DNA of 64,000 nt from Arthrobacter sp. Y-9 (GCF_029690065.1 NZ_CP121463.1:1922001-1986000), one strand, 5' to 3'. Counted from the stretch's first letter, positions 45,329 through 54,003 are shown. The notes: generated from the letters alone by a model not told the origin. A program made the numbers and translations.

Positions 45329-45345
45329 CCGCTGACCCTCAGCGG
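45329..45345 (+). terminator. Short hairpin after the metallopeptidase gene
   Basis: CCGCTGA-CCC-TCAGCGG, a 7-bp stem, 14 bases after the stop. Confidence 0.5.
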
Positions 45346-45392
45346 TTCGCCTCGGTGGCATCCCTCGGCGGAGAGATGGGCAGCACTCCCCA

Positions 45393-45421
45393 TGGACCAC
45401 CCGCATCCCTGAATCTATAGT
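45393..45421 (+). promoter_or_regulatory. Promoter of the WXG-hydrolase/lipoprotein pair
   Basis: -35 TGGACC (45393-45398), 17-bp gap, -10 TATAGT (45416-45421). The leader would be about 75 bases. Confidence 0.55.
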
Positions 45422-45504
45422 CAGTGGAGAAACCCGGACATCGCTCCGGGACGGAAGATCGTCAGGGCGCCAGGCCCCGGCCATCAGCAGGCGAGCACAG
45501 GGGG

Positions 45505-46869
45505 ATGACGATGAGCGGTGGCTTCTACGGAGCCGATGTCCAGGAGCTGAGGAAGCTGGCCACCAAGGTCCAGACCTCGGGGAAGGCACTGGAGTCACAG
45601 GCCCGCATGCTGTCCTCGGCGGTCGGCTCGGTCTCCTGGCCGGGCCCGGACGGCAAGAGGTTCCGCCAGCTGTGGGACTCGGAGCACTCTCAGGCCATGA
45701 ACCGGGCGGCAGGCTTTCTCGCCACTGCGGCGAAATCCCTCCAGCTCAATGCCGACGAACAGGAACGCAGCAGCGCCGCGTCGGGAGGCACCGGTGGCGG
45801 CGCGCCGGGCGGGACCGCCGGAGGCACTCAGGGCACACCCTCGGTCAGCGACCTGAGCGGGAAGTCCCCGGCCGAGATCCAGACGTGGTGGAAGGGCTTG
45901 AGCGAGGCGCAGCAGCAGGACTTCATCCGTCAGCACCCCGTGGAGGCCGGAAACACGAACGGGATTCCCTTCGACGCCCGCGTCAAGGCCAATGAGATCA
46001 ACGCCCAGAACCGGCTCGACTGGCTGAAGAACCATGATCCTGAGCCCAAGATCAACCCGTGGCTGACCATCGGAGGAAAGCCCTACATCGATCAGGTCGC
46101 CAAGGACCATGAAGCCTGGGCGCTGCGCCAGAGCGGGATCCCGTATCTGCAGTCCGTCGTCGATGGAAAGGTCCATCTGGCGGCCTACGACCCGGCCCAC
46201 TCCTCGATCGTGGAGATGATCGGCGACTACAACAGCGACACGAAGCACGTGATCACCTACGTGCCCGGCACCACCACCAACGAGTCGTCCTTCTATAACG
46301 GCGGCGTTCAGGACATGGCCAAGTATCTGGTCCAGACCGACTCCAGCAAGTCCACCGTGGCCTTCGTGTACAAAGGCACCGAGTTCCCCGATGGCGGATT
46401 CGTCGAAGCGTTCCTGCAGGAGGCCAAGAGCGACGAGTTCGTCGCGAAGACCGCGCCAACACTGGCCGCCTTCCAGAACGCGGTGGACCTCGAAAAGCCG
46501 AGTGGCGCGGAGACCGTGGGCATGGGTCACAGCTGGGGCCTGCGGAACGTCACCGGTTCGGAATTAAACGGCGCGCACTATGACAAGGTGATCGCCCTCT
46601 CCGGCGCCGCCATGCCTCCCGGCTGGTCGCCGGACGCAAACACCCACTATTCGAGCTACACGTACCCGGACGTGCTCCAGATCGCCGAACACGCGGGGGT
46701 GGTCGGAGACAATTACCCCATGAAGGATCCTGCCTTCGACCGCCACGTGTATTCATCCCCGGGAGGAACCACCGGCTTGGACATCATCAACGATCACAGC
46801 CTCATCGCCACCACCGGCGCGGACAACCAGAGCGCACTGCGTGACATCCAGAAGAAGATCTACGGATGA
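45505..46869 (+). CDS. WXG100-like domain fused to an alpha/beta hydrolase
   Basis: A 454-residue protein in three parts. Residues ~5-90 are a helical hairpin with a central WPG (45-47), like WXG100/ESX substrates. Residues ~91-112 are a Gly/Thr/Ser linker. From ~113 there is a region with the phrase WWKGLSEAQQQDFIRQHP and NTNGIPFDAR, typical of the DUF1023-type hydrolases, and a serine hydrolase core with nucleophile elbow GHSWG (S343); H431 (INDHSLI) is the likely catalytic His and D378 or D389 the acid. No Sec signal is present. The gene overlaps the next, a lipoprotein, by ATGA. A type VII-secreted lipase or esterase effector is the best guess. Confidence 0.8.
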   Translation: MTMSGGFYGADVQELRKLATKVQTSGKALESQARMLSSAVGSVSWPGPDGKRFRQLWDSEHSQAMNRAAGFLATAAKSLQLNADEQERSSAASGGTGGGAPGGTAGGTQGTPSVSDLSGKSPAEIQTWWKGLSEAQQQDFIRQHPVEAGNTNGIPFDARVKANEINAQNRLDWLKNHDPEPKINPWLTIGGKPYIDQVAKDHEAWALRQSGIPYLQSVVDGKVHLAAYDPAHSSIVEMIGDYNSDTKHVITYVPGTTTNESSFYNGGVQDMAKYLVQTDSSKSTVAFVYKGTEFPDGGFVEAFLQEAKSDEFVAKTAPTLAAFQNAVDLEKPSGAETVGMGHSWGLRNVTGSELNGAHYDKVIALSGAAMPPGWSPDANTHYSSYTYPDVLQIAEHAGVVGDNYPMKDPAFDRHVYSSPGGTTGLDIINDHSLIATTGADNQSALRDIQKKIYG

Positions 46870-47378
46870 CCCGGCAGCACACCCCCGGCCGAGCCCCGCT
46901 TCTTCTGCCGGGCATCGCCCTAGCCCTCATTCTCACCGCCTGCGGAACACCTGGAGGAAAGCCGACCATGGACAAGCCCACGCTCGAAGGAGCCAAGAAA
47001 ACCGTGCTCTCGCTCGAACGCACGATCCTGGACTCCGTGCCCAGCGGCTCTCAGGGCACGCGGTTCCTCAACGAGAAGTCCAGCCTCATGGCGTGCCAGG
47101 GTGAGCAGAAGCTCTGGTCCGGAGCGGGCGAGGTCACCTTGGTCGGCCAGCCTGACAAGGCGGCGATCCTGGCCACGGTGAAGTCCGAGTTCGGCGGCAA
47201 GGACGGCTGGACACTGACGGACAAGACCGACGACGACGGGCAGTCCGCTGTCGATCTGCTCCACCGCGACGGCACCCATCTGATCGTGGGCTTCTCCGCA
47301 CACCCTGACCGGCTGCGTGTCGACGCGTTCAGCACGTGCTTCGACTTCCCGGAATACAAGTACGGCGAGGAATACTGA
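46866..47378 (+). CDS. Lipoprotein coupled to the WXG-hydrolase
   Basis: A 170-residue protein with a lipoprotein signal: hydrophobic stretch LLLPGIALALIL and lipobox LTAC with the lipidated cysteine at 26. The mature part is about 145 residues with two further cysteines (in MACQGE and FSTCFD), which could form a disulfide outside the membrane. I recognise no family. It starts within the stop of the WXG-hydrolase gene (ATGA), so the two proteins are made together. By analogy with T7SS lipase effectors that have membrane-anchored immunity lipoproteins, it may be the cognate immunity factor; it could instead be an unrelated surface partner. Confidence 0.75.
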   Translation: MTRQHTPGRAPLLLPGIALALILTACGTPGGKPTMDKPTLEGAKKTVLSLERTILDSVPSGSQGTRFLNEKSSLMACQGEQKLWSGAGEVTLVGQPDKAAILATVKSEFGGKDGWTLTDKTDDDGQSAVDLLHRDGTHLIVGFSAHPDRLRVDAFSTCFDFPEYKYGEEY

Positions 47379-47401
47379 GCACCCAGTCACCGCACAACGG
47401 A

Positions 47402-47432
47402 GGCGGCCGTCCCGGACTCCGGGGCGGCCGCC
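47402..47432. terminator. Bidirectional hairpin between the lipoprotein gene and polA
   Basis: GGCGGCCG (47402-47409) pairs with CGGCCGCC (47425-47432), extended inward by CCCGG/CCGGG. Confidence 0.75.
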
Positions 47433-47483
47433 GTCGCGCTGTGTCAGTGAGCCTGTGTCAGGAGGCGGCGTTGCCGGCCGGCG

Positions 47484-50279
47484 TCAGTGCCCGGCGTCGT
47501 GCCAGCTGTGGCCCTCGCCCACCTGGACGTCGAGCGGCACGGTCAGTTCAGCCGCGTTGCCCATCTCACGGATGACCAGCTGCTCGACCTGTTCGCGCTC
47601 ACCCTCGGCCACTTCCAGGACGAGTTCGTCATGGACCTGGAGCAGCAGACGGGACTTGAGGCCCTCCTCCTGAAGCGCCCGTGCGACGCCGAGCATGGCC
47701 CGCTTGATGATGTCCGCGGCAGAACCCTGGATCGGCGAGTTGAGGGCCACGCGCTCGGCGATCTCCCGCAGGTGCCGATCGGTGCTGGTCAGGTCCGGCA
47801 GGTACCGGCGCCGGCCCTCGATGGTGGCCGTGTAGCCATCCTGACGGGCCTGCTCGACGACGCCCCGCAGGTAGTCGCGCACGGCTCCGAAGCGGTCGAA
47901 GTAGTCCTTCATGAGCGTCCGCGCCTCGTCCACCGAGATCTCCAGCTGCTTGGAGAGCCCGAAGCTCGTCAGGCCGTACGCGAGGCCGTAGGACATGGCC
48001 TTCACCTTGGAGCGCATGGCGCTCGTGACGTCCTCCGGAGCCACGCCGAAGATGTGCGAGCCGACGTAGCGGTGCAGGTCCTCGCCGTCGCGGTACGCCT
48101 GGATCAGCCCGGCGTCCTCGGAGAGGTGCGCCATGATGCGCATTTCGATCTGGGAGTAGTCGGCGGCGAGAAGGCACTCGTACCCCTCGGAGACCTCGAA
48201 GAGATCACGGACCCGTCGGCCCTCCTCGCTGCGGACCGGGATGTTCTGCAGGTTCGGGTTGTTGCTGGAGATACGCCCCGTGGCCGCGACGTTCTGGGCG
48301 TACGTGGTGTGGATGCGGCCATCCTCCGCCACGGACTTGTACAGGGTCTCCACCATCTGGCGCAGCTTGGAGGCCTCCCGGTGGGCCATGAGCTGCACCA
48401 GGAACTCGTGACCGGTCTTCTCCAGCAGGTTCTTCAGGCTGGCGGCGTCCGTGGTGTAGCCGGACTTGATCTTCTTGGTCTTCGGCAGGGCCAGTTCCTC
48501 GAAGAGCACTGTCTGCAGCTGCTTGGGCGAGCCGAGGTTCACCTCGTGGCCGATCGCGGCGTACGCGCCCTGCTGGGCGATCTCCACCTGGCGGGCCAGG
48601 TCGTCGAGCTGTTCCTGCATCTTCTCCCGGGACACCGCGATGCCCGCGATCTCCATGTCGGCCAGGACACGGGCCACGGGGAGCTCGAGTGTGAGCAGCA
48701 GCTGATCCGCCTGGCGCTCCACGAGCAGCGGGGCGAGGTGGTCACTCAGCGCGCGCACGGCCGCCGCTTCCCGCACCAGCGCCTCGGCGCGTGCCTGCGC
48801 GGCGGTGCCGTCGACGTCGAGACCCAGATCCAGCTGCCCCGCAGGGACCACCGGCGCCGACTCCAGCGTGATCTTGAGGTGGTGCTGCACCAGCTCGGCC
48901 AGCTCGTAGTTCCGGCGGTCGGGCTGGATCAGGTAACCGGAGATCGATGTGTCATCGACGACGCCTTCCAGCGTCAGGCCACGGGCATGCAGCGCCTTGA
49001 AGGCTTCCTTGTACTCATGGATCGCCTTCTCCTGGCCGCTGTCCGCGAGCCACGCGGCGAGCACGCTCTCCGTAGCGGCGTCGAGTTCCGTCAGGTCCAG
49101 GTACCTCGCGGATTCGCCGCGCAGAATCGCGACGGCGCTGGCCTCCTGACCGATCCCTCCGGGCACCGAGGCGACGGCCAGAGCGGCCGGGACGCCGCCC
49201 GTGTCGCCGGCCAGGAACGTGGTCAGAGACTCCGCATCGGCCCCGATCTCGAACGGCGGCAGCTCGACGCCCTCATGCTGGACGCCCTCGGTGTCCTCAC
49301 CGTAGAGCGCGAACAGGCGCGTGCGCAGCGTCCTGAACTCGAGCGCGTCGAAGAGCTCCTCCACCGCGTCCTGGTCGGGACGCGGCGCGGCCAGCTCGTC
49401 CAGGGCGACGTCCAGATCCAGGTCCGTCAGCAGACGGTTGAGGCGACGGTTGCGCTTGACGTCCTCGATGTGGGCGCGCAGGGCATCTCCCACCTTGCCG
49501 CCGATGCTGTCCAGGTTCTCCAGAATGCCCGGAAGGCCGCCGTACAGGTTGATCCATTTCGCCGCGGTCTTGGGGCCGACGCCGGGCACGCCGGGGAGGT
49601 TGTCCGCGGTCTCCCCCACGAGCGCCGCCAGATCCGAATACTGCTCGGGACCGACGAAGTACTTCTCCCGGACCGCGTCCGCATCCATGCGGGGGATGTC
49701 CGAGACGCCCTTCTTCGGGTACAGGACGAAGACGTTGTCCGTGATCAGCTGGAAGGCGTCACGGTCACCCGAGACCAGGAGGACCTCCCAGCCCGCCTCC
49801 TCACCCTGGGCGGCGAGGGTCGCGAGGATGTCATCCGCCTCGTACCCGGGCATGCGCAGGGTCTTGATGCCCCAGGCGCCCATCACCTGGTCGATCAGAT
49901 CGATCTGGCCGCGGAACTCCTCGGGAGTGGCGTTGCGTCCGCCCTTGTACCCGTCGTACTCCTTCTTGCGGAACGTGGTGTCATCCGAGACGTCGAAGGC
50001 GACCGCCACGTGGGTGGGCTGCTGGTCCTTGATCAGGTTGATGAGCATGGACGTGAAACCGTGCACGGCATTGGTGTGCTGTCCGGTGGACGTGGCGAAG
50101 TTGTCCGCGGGAAGGGCGAAGAACGCCCGGAAGGCCATGGAATGCCCGTCCAGCACGAGGAGCCGGTTCCGGGTTCCCTCGGAGGTCTGCTCCGCCGGTG
50201 CCGGAGCAGTGGACTCGGGGGCGTCGGACGGACCGGTGGACGTGGTTGCAGCTACCGCGCTCTGGGATGTTTCACTCAC
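47484..50279 (-). CDS. polA: DNA polymerase I
   Basis: A 931-residue family A polymerase. A 35-residue Ser/Thr/Ala-rich tail precedes the 5'-3' exonuclease domain (RLLVLDGHSMAFRAFFALP, later GYEADDILATLA), then a middle domain, then the polymerase with AADYSQIEMRIMAHLS (motif A), the O helix RSKVKAMSYGLAYGL and LLQVHDELVLEV (motif C). The 3'-5' exonuclease region lacks the first Asp/Glu pair of E. coli Pol I (ALAVASVPG occupies the place), so proofreading is probably lost, as in mycobacterial PolA. The GTG at 50279 follows TACGCT (50291-50286) and six bases, a leaderless signature with -35 GTGAAA 17 bp upstream. Confidence 0.94.
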   Translation of the reverse strand: MSETSQSAVAATTSTGPSDAPESTAPAPAEQTSEGTRNRLLVLDGHSMAFRAFFALPADNFATSTGQHTNAVHGFTSMLINLIKDQQPTHVAVAFDVSDDTTFRKKEYDGYKGGRNATPEEFRGQIDLIDQVMGAWGIKTLRMPGYEADDILATLAAQGEEAGWEVLLVSGDRDAFQLITDNVFVLYPKKGVSDIPRMDADAVREKYFVGPEQYSDLAALVGETADNLPGVPGVGPKTAAKWINLYGGLPGILENLDSIGGKVGDALRAHIEDVKRNRRLNRLLTDLDLDVALDELAAPRPDQDAVEELFDALEFRTLRTRLFALYGEDTEGVQHEGVELPPFEIGADAESLTTFLAGDTGGVPAALAVASVPGGIGQEASAVAILRGESARYLDLTELDAATESVLAAWLADSGQEKAIHEYKEAFKALHARGLTLEGVVDDTSISGYLIQPDRRNYELAELVQHHLKITLESAPVVPAGQLDLGLDVDGTAAQARAEALVREAAAVRALSDHLAPLLVERQADQLLLTLELPVARVLADMEIAGIAVSREKMQEQLDDLARQVEIAQQGAYAAIGHEVNLGSPKQLQTVLFEELALPKTKKIKSGYTTDAASLKNLLEKTGHEFLVQLMAHREASKLRQMVETLYKSVAEDGRIHTTYAQNVAATGRISSNNPNLQNIPVRSEEGRRVRDLFEVSEGYECLLAADYSQIEMRIMAHLSEDAGLIQAYRDGEDLHRYVGSHIFGVAPEDVTSAMRSKVKAMSYGLAYGLTSFGLSKQLEISVDEARTLMKDYFDRFGAVRDYLRGVVEQARQDGYTATIEGRRRYLPDLTSTDRHLREIAERVALNSPIQGSAADIIKRAMLGVARALQEEGLKSRLLLQVHDELVLEVAEGEREQVEQLVIREMGNAAELTVPLDVQVGEGHSWHDAGH

Positions 50280-50349
50280 CCTGCCAGCGTAGTGGCACGT
50301 CCGGACATTTTCACCCGGGCCGATGCTGAGACGGAAGGCACACAGCGGC

Positions 50350-50892
50350 TCAGGTGGCGGGTTTGAGCGCGTACCGGAGTTCCAGGACGTTGCCCACGGC
50401 TGCGCTCTCCAGCAGTTCGAGGTGCCGCAGGCCGCCGGTGAGGGGCAGGATGCGCTTCCCCGAACCCAGGATGACCGGCATGACCGTGAGGATGAGCTCG
50501 TCGAGATGCCCGGCCGCGGCGAACTGCGCCGCCAGCTCACCGCCGCCCATGACCCAGACGTCCTTGTCCCCGGCGTCGCGCAGGAAATCCGGGACGAACT
50601 CTTCGACATCCCCGCGGATGAGCGTGACATCGCCGCCCGGGTAGACGGGCATCTCGTGATGGGTGAACACCCAGACGGGCGTGCCGCTGTACGGCCATTC
50701 GCCCTCGAAATGATCAAGGATCCACTGGTAGGTGGTGCCGCCCATGACGAGGCAGCCGACGCCGGCGTAGAACTCCTCGATCCGCCCCTCGGACCCCGTC
50801 TCCTCGGCGTTCAGCAGCCAGTCGAGCGAATCGGTTTCGGTGGCGATGAAGCCGTCCAGGGACACTGCGGTGAAGTACTGGAATTTCCCCAT
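50350..50892 (-). CDS. Dihydrofolate reductase family protein (RibD C-terminal-like)
   Basis: A 180-residue protein of the DHFR/RibD C-terminal fold: QYFTAVSLDGFIATETDSLDWL at the start, MGGTTYQW in the middle and WVMGGGELAAQFAAAGHLDEL near the end. Many such stand-alone proteins exist in Actinobacteria with unknown reductase activity; it is not a true folate-pathway DHFR by sequence. TAGGGT lies five bases upstream of the ATG, and GAGGT in between could serve as a weak ribosome site. Confidence 0.82.
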   Translation of the reverse strand: MGKFQYFTAVSLDGFIATETDSLDWLLNAEETGSEGRIEEFYAGVGCLVMGGTTYQWILDHFEGEWPYSGTPVWVFTHHEMPVYPGGDVTLIRGDVEEFVPDFLRDAGDKDVWVMGGGELAAQFAAAGHLDELILTVMPVILGSGKRILPLTGGLRHLELLESAAVGNVLELRYALKPAT

Positions 50893-50965
50893 ACCTCACC
50901 CTAGCCCGACGACGCCGGGCCCGTCGCGGGCGACCGCCCGGAGAAGTGCCGGCCTGCGGCAGTGC

Positions 50966-51187
50966 CTACTTACTGAAGTACGGGACGATCAGGTAGATCC
51001 CGAACAGGACCGCGACGCCGCAGGCGCCGAAGCACAGGTACGCCAGTGACCGCGCGAGGCGGGGCGACTTCTGCTCGGCGTCGGCCGCGATGGCCGTCAG
51101 GCGCACGCCCAGCGAATACAGCACCACCAGGATGACGGCGGAGACGAGCGTGGCGCCCGCGACCTGCAGCAGTTCCAACCACTTCAT
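50966..51187 (-). CDS. Small two-helix membrane protein coupled to Pit
   Basis: A 73-residue protein with two hydrophobic segments (about 10-30, GATLVSAVILVVLYSLGV, and 46-70, LAYLCFGACGVAVLFGIYLIVPYF). I do not recognise a family. Its ATG overlaps the stop of the Pit transporter gene (ATGA at 51184-51187), so co-translation is likely. It could be an accessory or regulatory subunit of the transporter, but nothing beyond linkage supports that. Confidence 0.65.
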   Translation of the reverse strand: MKWLELLQVAGATLVSAVILVVLYSLGVRLTAIAADAEQKSPRLARSLAYLCFGACGVAVLFGIYLIVPYFSK

Positions 51188-52446
51188 TCCTGGACCTCGT
51201 TGTTCGTCGCCTTGGAGGCCTTGGAAGCCTTCTTCTTTTTCTGGAAGCGGACGGCCGTGCCGGCCTCTTCGACCTCGACCGCGTTCGCATGGCTCACATG
51301 CGACTTGCGGGAGTAGACGAACATGGCGACGATCGTGCCGATGCCGACCGCGATCGCGATGGCGGTGCCGACCGGGCCGGTCCCTACCAGCAGCGCGGTG
51401 AGGGCGCCGACGACGGCGGCCGCGGGAAGCGTGAAGAGCCAACCGGTGGCGATCTTGCCCACCATGCCCCAGCGCACCGTGGTGCCTTTACGGCCCAGTC
51501 CGGAGCCGATCACCGAGCCGGACGCCACCTGCGTGGTGGACAGTGCGAAGCCGAGGTGCGAGGACGCCAGGATGGCGGCGGCCGTGCTGGTCTCCGCGGA
51601 GAAGCCCTGGGCGGGCTTCACTTCGGTCAGACCGGAGCCCATGGTCCGGATGATGCGCCAACCGCCGGAGTACGTGCCGATGGCGATGGCGAGGGCACAG
51701 GCCGCGATGACCCAGAACTCCGGACCGGAACCGGCCGGCTGCGTGCCGCTGGCGATCAGGACCAGGGTGATGATGCCCATGGTCTTCTGCGCGTCGTTGG
51801 TGCCGTGTGCCAGGGCGACCAGGCTGGACGTGAAGATCTGTCCGGTGCGGAAGCCGCCGCGCTTCTGAGTGAGCTTGTCGCCGGTCTCGGGGTCATGCCG
51901 CGAGGTCAGCGCATAGGCCAGACGGGTGCAGATGTACGCGACGCCGCCGGCGATGACCGGGGCGAAGACCGCCGGAAGGATGACCTTCAGCATCACCGTG
52001 TCGAAATTGACCGAGTACACGCCGATGCCGACCACGGCCGCGCCGATGAGGCCGCCGAACAGGGCGTGTGAGGAACTCGACGGCAGGCCCTTGAGCCAGG
52101 TGAACATGTTCCAGAGGATCGCGCCCATCAGGCCGGCGAAGATGATCTCCGGGGTGATGTGCACTCCATCCGAGCCTTCCCGGATGATCCCGCCGGAGAC
52201 GGTCTTGGCGACCTCCGTGGAGAGGAAGGCTCCCACCAGATTCAGCGCCGCGGCGAGGGCGACGGCCGTCTTGGGTTTGATGGCACCGGTGGCGATGGGG
52301 GTCGCCATGGCATTCGCGGTGTCGTGGAAACCATTTGTGAAATCGAAGAACAGAGCCAGCACAATAACCAGCGCTGCCATGAAGGTGACGTCCACCCGGG
52401 CCCAATCTGTATGTCGTGAGTCAGCCGCAGCGCGCAGGGACGCCAC
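51184..52446 (-). CDS. pit: Low-affinity inorganic phosphate transporter
   Basis: A 420-residue PiT-family permease with about ten membrane segments. The two inverted signature repeats are visible: DFTNGFHDTANAMATPIATG near 35-55 and SLVALAHGTNDAQKTMGII in the second half. It imports phosphate with divalent metal by symport. The C-terminal tail is Lys-rich. The GTG at 52446 follows TAACAT (52458-52453) and six bases, so the message is probably leaderless. It is coupled to a 73-residue membrane protein, and I see no PhoU-like (DUF47) partner beside it. Confidence 0.92.
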   Translation of the reverse strand: MASLRAAADSRHTDWARVDVTFMAALVIVLALFFDFTNGFHDTANAMATPIATGAIKPKTAVALAAALNLVGAFLSTEVAKTVSGGIIREGSDGVHITPEIIFAGLMGAILWNMFTWLKGLPSSSSHALFGGLIGAAVVGIGVYSVNFDTVMLKVILPAVFAPVIAGGVAYICTRLAYALTSRHDPETGDKLTQKRGGFRTGQIFTSSLVALAHGTNDAQKTMGIITLVLIASGTQPAGSGPEFWVIAACALAIAIGTYSGGWRIIRTMGSGLTEVKPAQGFSAETSTAAAILASSHLGFALSTTQVASGSVIGSGLGRKGTTVRWGMVGKIATGWLFTLPAAAVVGALTALLVGTGPVGTAIAIAVGIGTIVAMFVYSRKSHVSHANAVEVEEAGTAVRFQKKKKASKASKATNNEVQE

Positions 52447-52504
52447 ATCGCTATGTTAAGGGCAGTTGACGGAAGCATGAAAATCCGGTGAACCACCGGC
52501 GCGC

Positions 52505-53263
52505 TCAGCCCTGGCGTTCCTCAGCGGCCCGCTGGCGGGACGGGTCCAGCGCTGCCGCGATCTGACGCTCCAGCGCCGAGAACGCGGTCTGCGGGACGGC
52601 GAGAAGTCCGTCGAGTTCTTTGCGGACCCGCCGGTAGGCGGCCTGGCGCTCCGGTGCCGTGGATCCGGGGTCTACGGCGATGTTGAGCAGCTGCCGCGCG
52701 CGGGACAGGCGTTCGCGCTCCTCCGGCGAGAACGCCGCGTCCTTCACCCTGTGCGCGTTGCGCTCGGCGACGTCGAACGCATGGCCGTAGGCGAGCACGG
52801 CGTCGCGGTAGGCGTCGAGGTCCTCGCGGCTCAATTCCTCTTGACCCACCGGCCGCAGGGAGTCCGCACGACGCTTGGCCTTGAGGTACTCCACGGTCAG
52901 GGGCTCCCGGACGTCGCTCATGCCGGGGACGTCGATCATCTTCGCCACGTCCAGCTCGTATTCGAGCCAGCGGGCGTTGACGGCGTCGTGATCAGCCAGG
53001 AGCCGCGAGACGTCCTGAACCGGCGACGGCGCGGCTTTCCCGTCCTCGATCCCGGGCTCGGGCGTGCCGGACTCCGCCGCTTGTGGTTCGCCGCCTCCGC
53101 TCGGCTCCGGAGGAAGGCCTGCCCTGAGCCGCTCCAGTTCCATGCGACGGCGATGACGGACCTCTCCCGCCTTCGAGAAACGGTGCCACCATCCGCCGGC
53201 GACCGCGCTGAGCGGGAAGATGAGCCACCAGTAGGCGGGGATGTGCTCCCAGAAGGAATCCAT
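52505..53263 (-). CDS. Membrane-anchored coiled/helical protein of unknown function
   Basis: A 252-residue protein. One membrane segment lies near the N-terminus (HIPAYWWLIFPLSAVAGGWW, about 7-26), followed by an Arg-rich stretch, a Pro/Gly/Glu linker (about 50-82) and a charged, mainly helical C-terminal domain with EYELDVAKMIDVPGMSD. I recognise no named family. ATG 53263 is preferred to GTG 53269 because TAGCGT (53275-53270) ends six bases before it. It is divergent from the YciO/Sua5 gene with only 37 bp between the start codons. Confidence 0.7.
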   Translation of the reverse strand: MDSFWEHIPAYWWLIFPLSAVAGGWWHRFSKAGEVRHRRRMELERLRAGLPPEPSGGGEPQAAESGTPEPGIEDGKAAPSPVQDVSRLLADHDAVNARWLEYELDVAKMIDVPGMSDVREPLTVEYLKAKRRADSLRPVGQEELSREDLDAYRDAVLAYGHAFDVAERNAHRVKDAAFSPEERERLSRARQLLNIAVDPGSTAPERQAAYRRVRKELDGLLAVPQTAFSALERQIAAALDPSRQRAAEERQG

Positions 53264-53300
53264 CCTCACACGCTACCGGAGCCGACGTATGCTCAGAAGC
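53264..53300. promoter_or_regulatory. 37-bp divergent intergenic region with two -10 boxes
   Basis: Minus strand: -10 TAGCGT (53275-53270), with TTCTGA (53298-53293) 17 bp upstream. Plus strand: -10 TATGCT (53288-53293), with CTCACA (53265-53270) 17 bp upstream. The two promoters interlock completely. Confidence 0.65.
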
Positions 53301-53921
53301 ATGGCCCGCTATTTCGACATCCACCCCCTGGACCCTCAGCCCCGCCTCGTGCAGCAGGTGGTGCAGATCATCCGCGACGGCGGTCTGGTGGCCTACCCGA
53401 CCGACTCCTGTTACGCGCTCGGCGCCGCCCTCGGCAATCAGGAGGCGCTCAACCGCATCCGCCAGATCCGGCACCTGGATGACAAGCACCACTTCACCCT
53501 GGTCTGCAGCAGCTTCGCCCAGATGGGCCAGCTCGTGAACATCGGCAATGACGCCTTCCGCGACATCAAGGCGGTGACCCCGGGCAGCTACACCTTCATC
53601 CTGCCGGCCACCAAGGAGGTGCCGCGCCGCCTCCTGCAGCCCAAGAAGAAGACCGTGGGCGTGCGTATCCCGGACCATCGCGTGACGCAGGCGATTCTCG
53701 AGGAGCTCGGCGAGCCGCTCCTGTCCTCCACCTTGCTGCTGCCCGGTCAGGAGACCCCCATGGTCGAGGGCTGGGAGATCAAGGAGGAGCTGGACCACCA
53801 GGTGGACGCCGTGATCGACGCCGGTGAATGCGGCGCGGAGCCCACCACGGTGATCGACTACTCGAGCGGCTACCCGGAGATCGCCCGCTACGGCATGGGC
53901 GATCCGTCCCGCTTCGAATAG
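53301..53921 (+). CDS. YciO/Sua5/YrdC-family threonylcarbamoyl-AMP synthase-like protein
   Basis: A 206-residue YrdC-domain protein: GGLVAYPTDSCYALG, KHHFTLVCSSF, PGSYTFILPATKEVP and VGVRIPDH. The layout is that of the YciO branch, whose members are related to TsaC/Sua5, which makes threonylcarbamoyl-AMP for tRNA t6A; whether this one is the main t6A enzyme is unclear. TATGCT (53288-53293) lies seven bases before the ATG with no good ribosome binding site. A 20-codon upstream extension is rejected because it overlaps the divergent gene. Confidence 0.85.
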   Translation: MARYFDIHPLDPQPRLVQQVVQIIRDGGLVAYPTDSCYALGAALGNQEALNRIRQIRHLDDKHHFTLVCSSFAQMGQLVNIGNDAFRDIKAVTPGSYTFILPATKEVPRRLLQPKKKTVGVRIPDHRVTQAILEELGEPLLSSTLLLPGQETPMVEGWEIKEELDHQVDAVIDAGECGAEPTTVIDYSSGYPEIARYGMGDPSRFE

Positions 53922-53938
53922 CCCGCGGCCGTCGTTGC

Positions 53939-54003
53939 CCCGCGAGGGAACAGTTGAGGCCCCGACACGGCGTGTTTCACGGCATCAATTGTTCCGTCGC
54001 GGG
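53939..54003. repeat. REP-like palindromic repeat, copy A
   Basis: Arms 53939-53961 and 53981-54003 are complementary at 20 of 23 positions. The core from 53942 to 54000 (59 bp) aligns without gaps to the element at 63393-63451 at 43 of 59 positions, with identical GCGAGGGAACA at the start. It lies 18 bp after the YciO/Sua5 stop. Confidence 0.7.
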
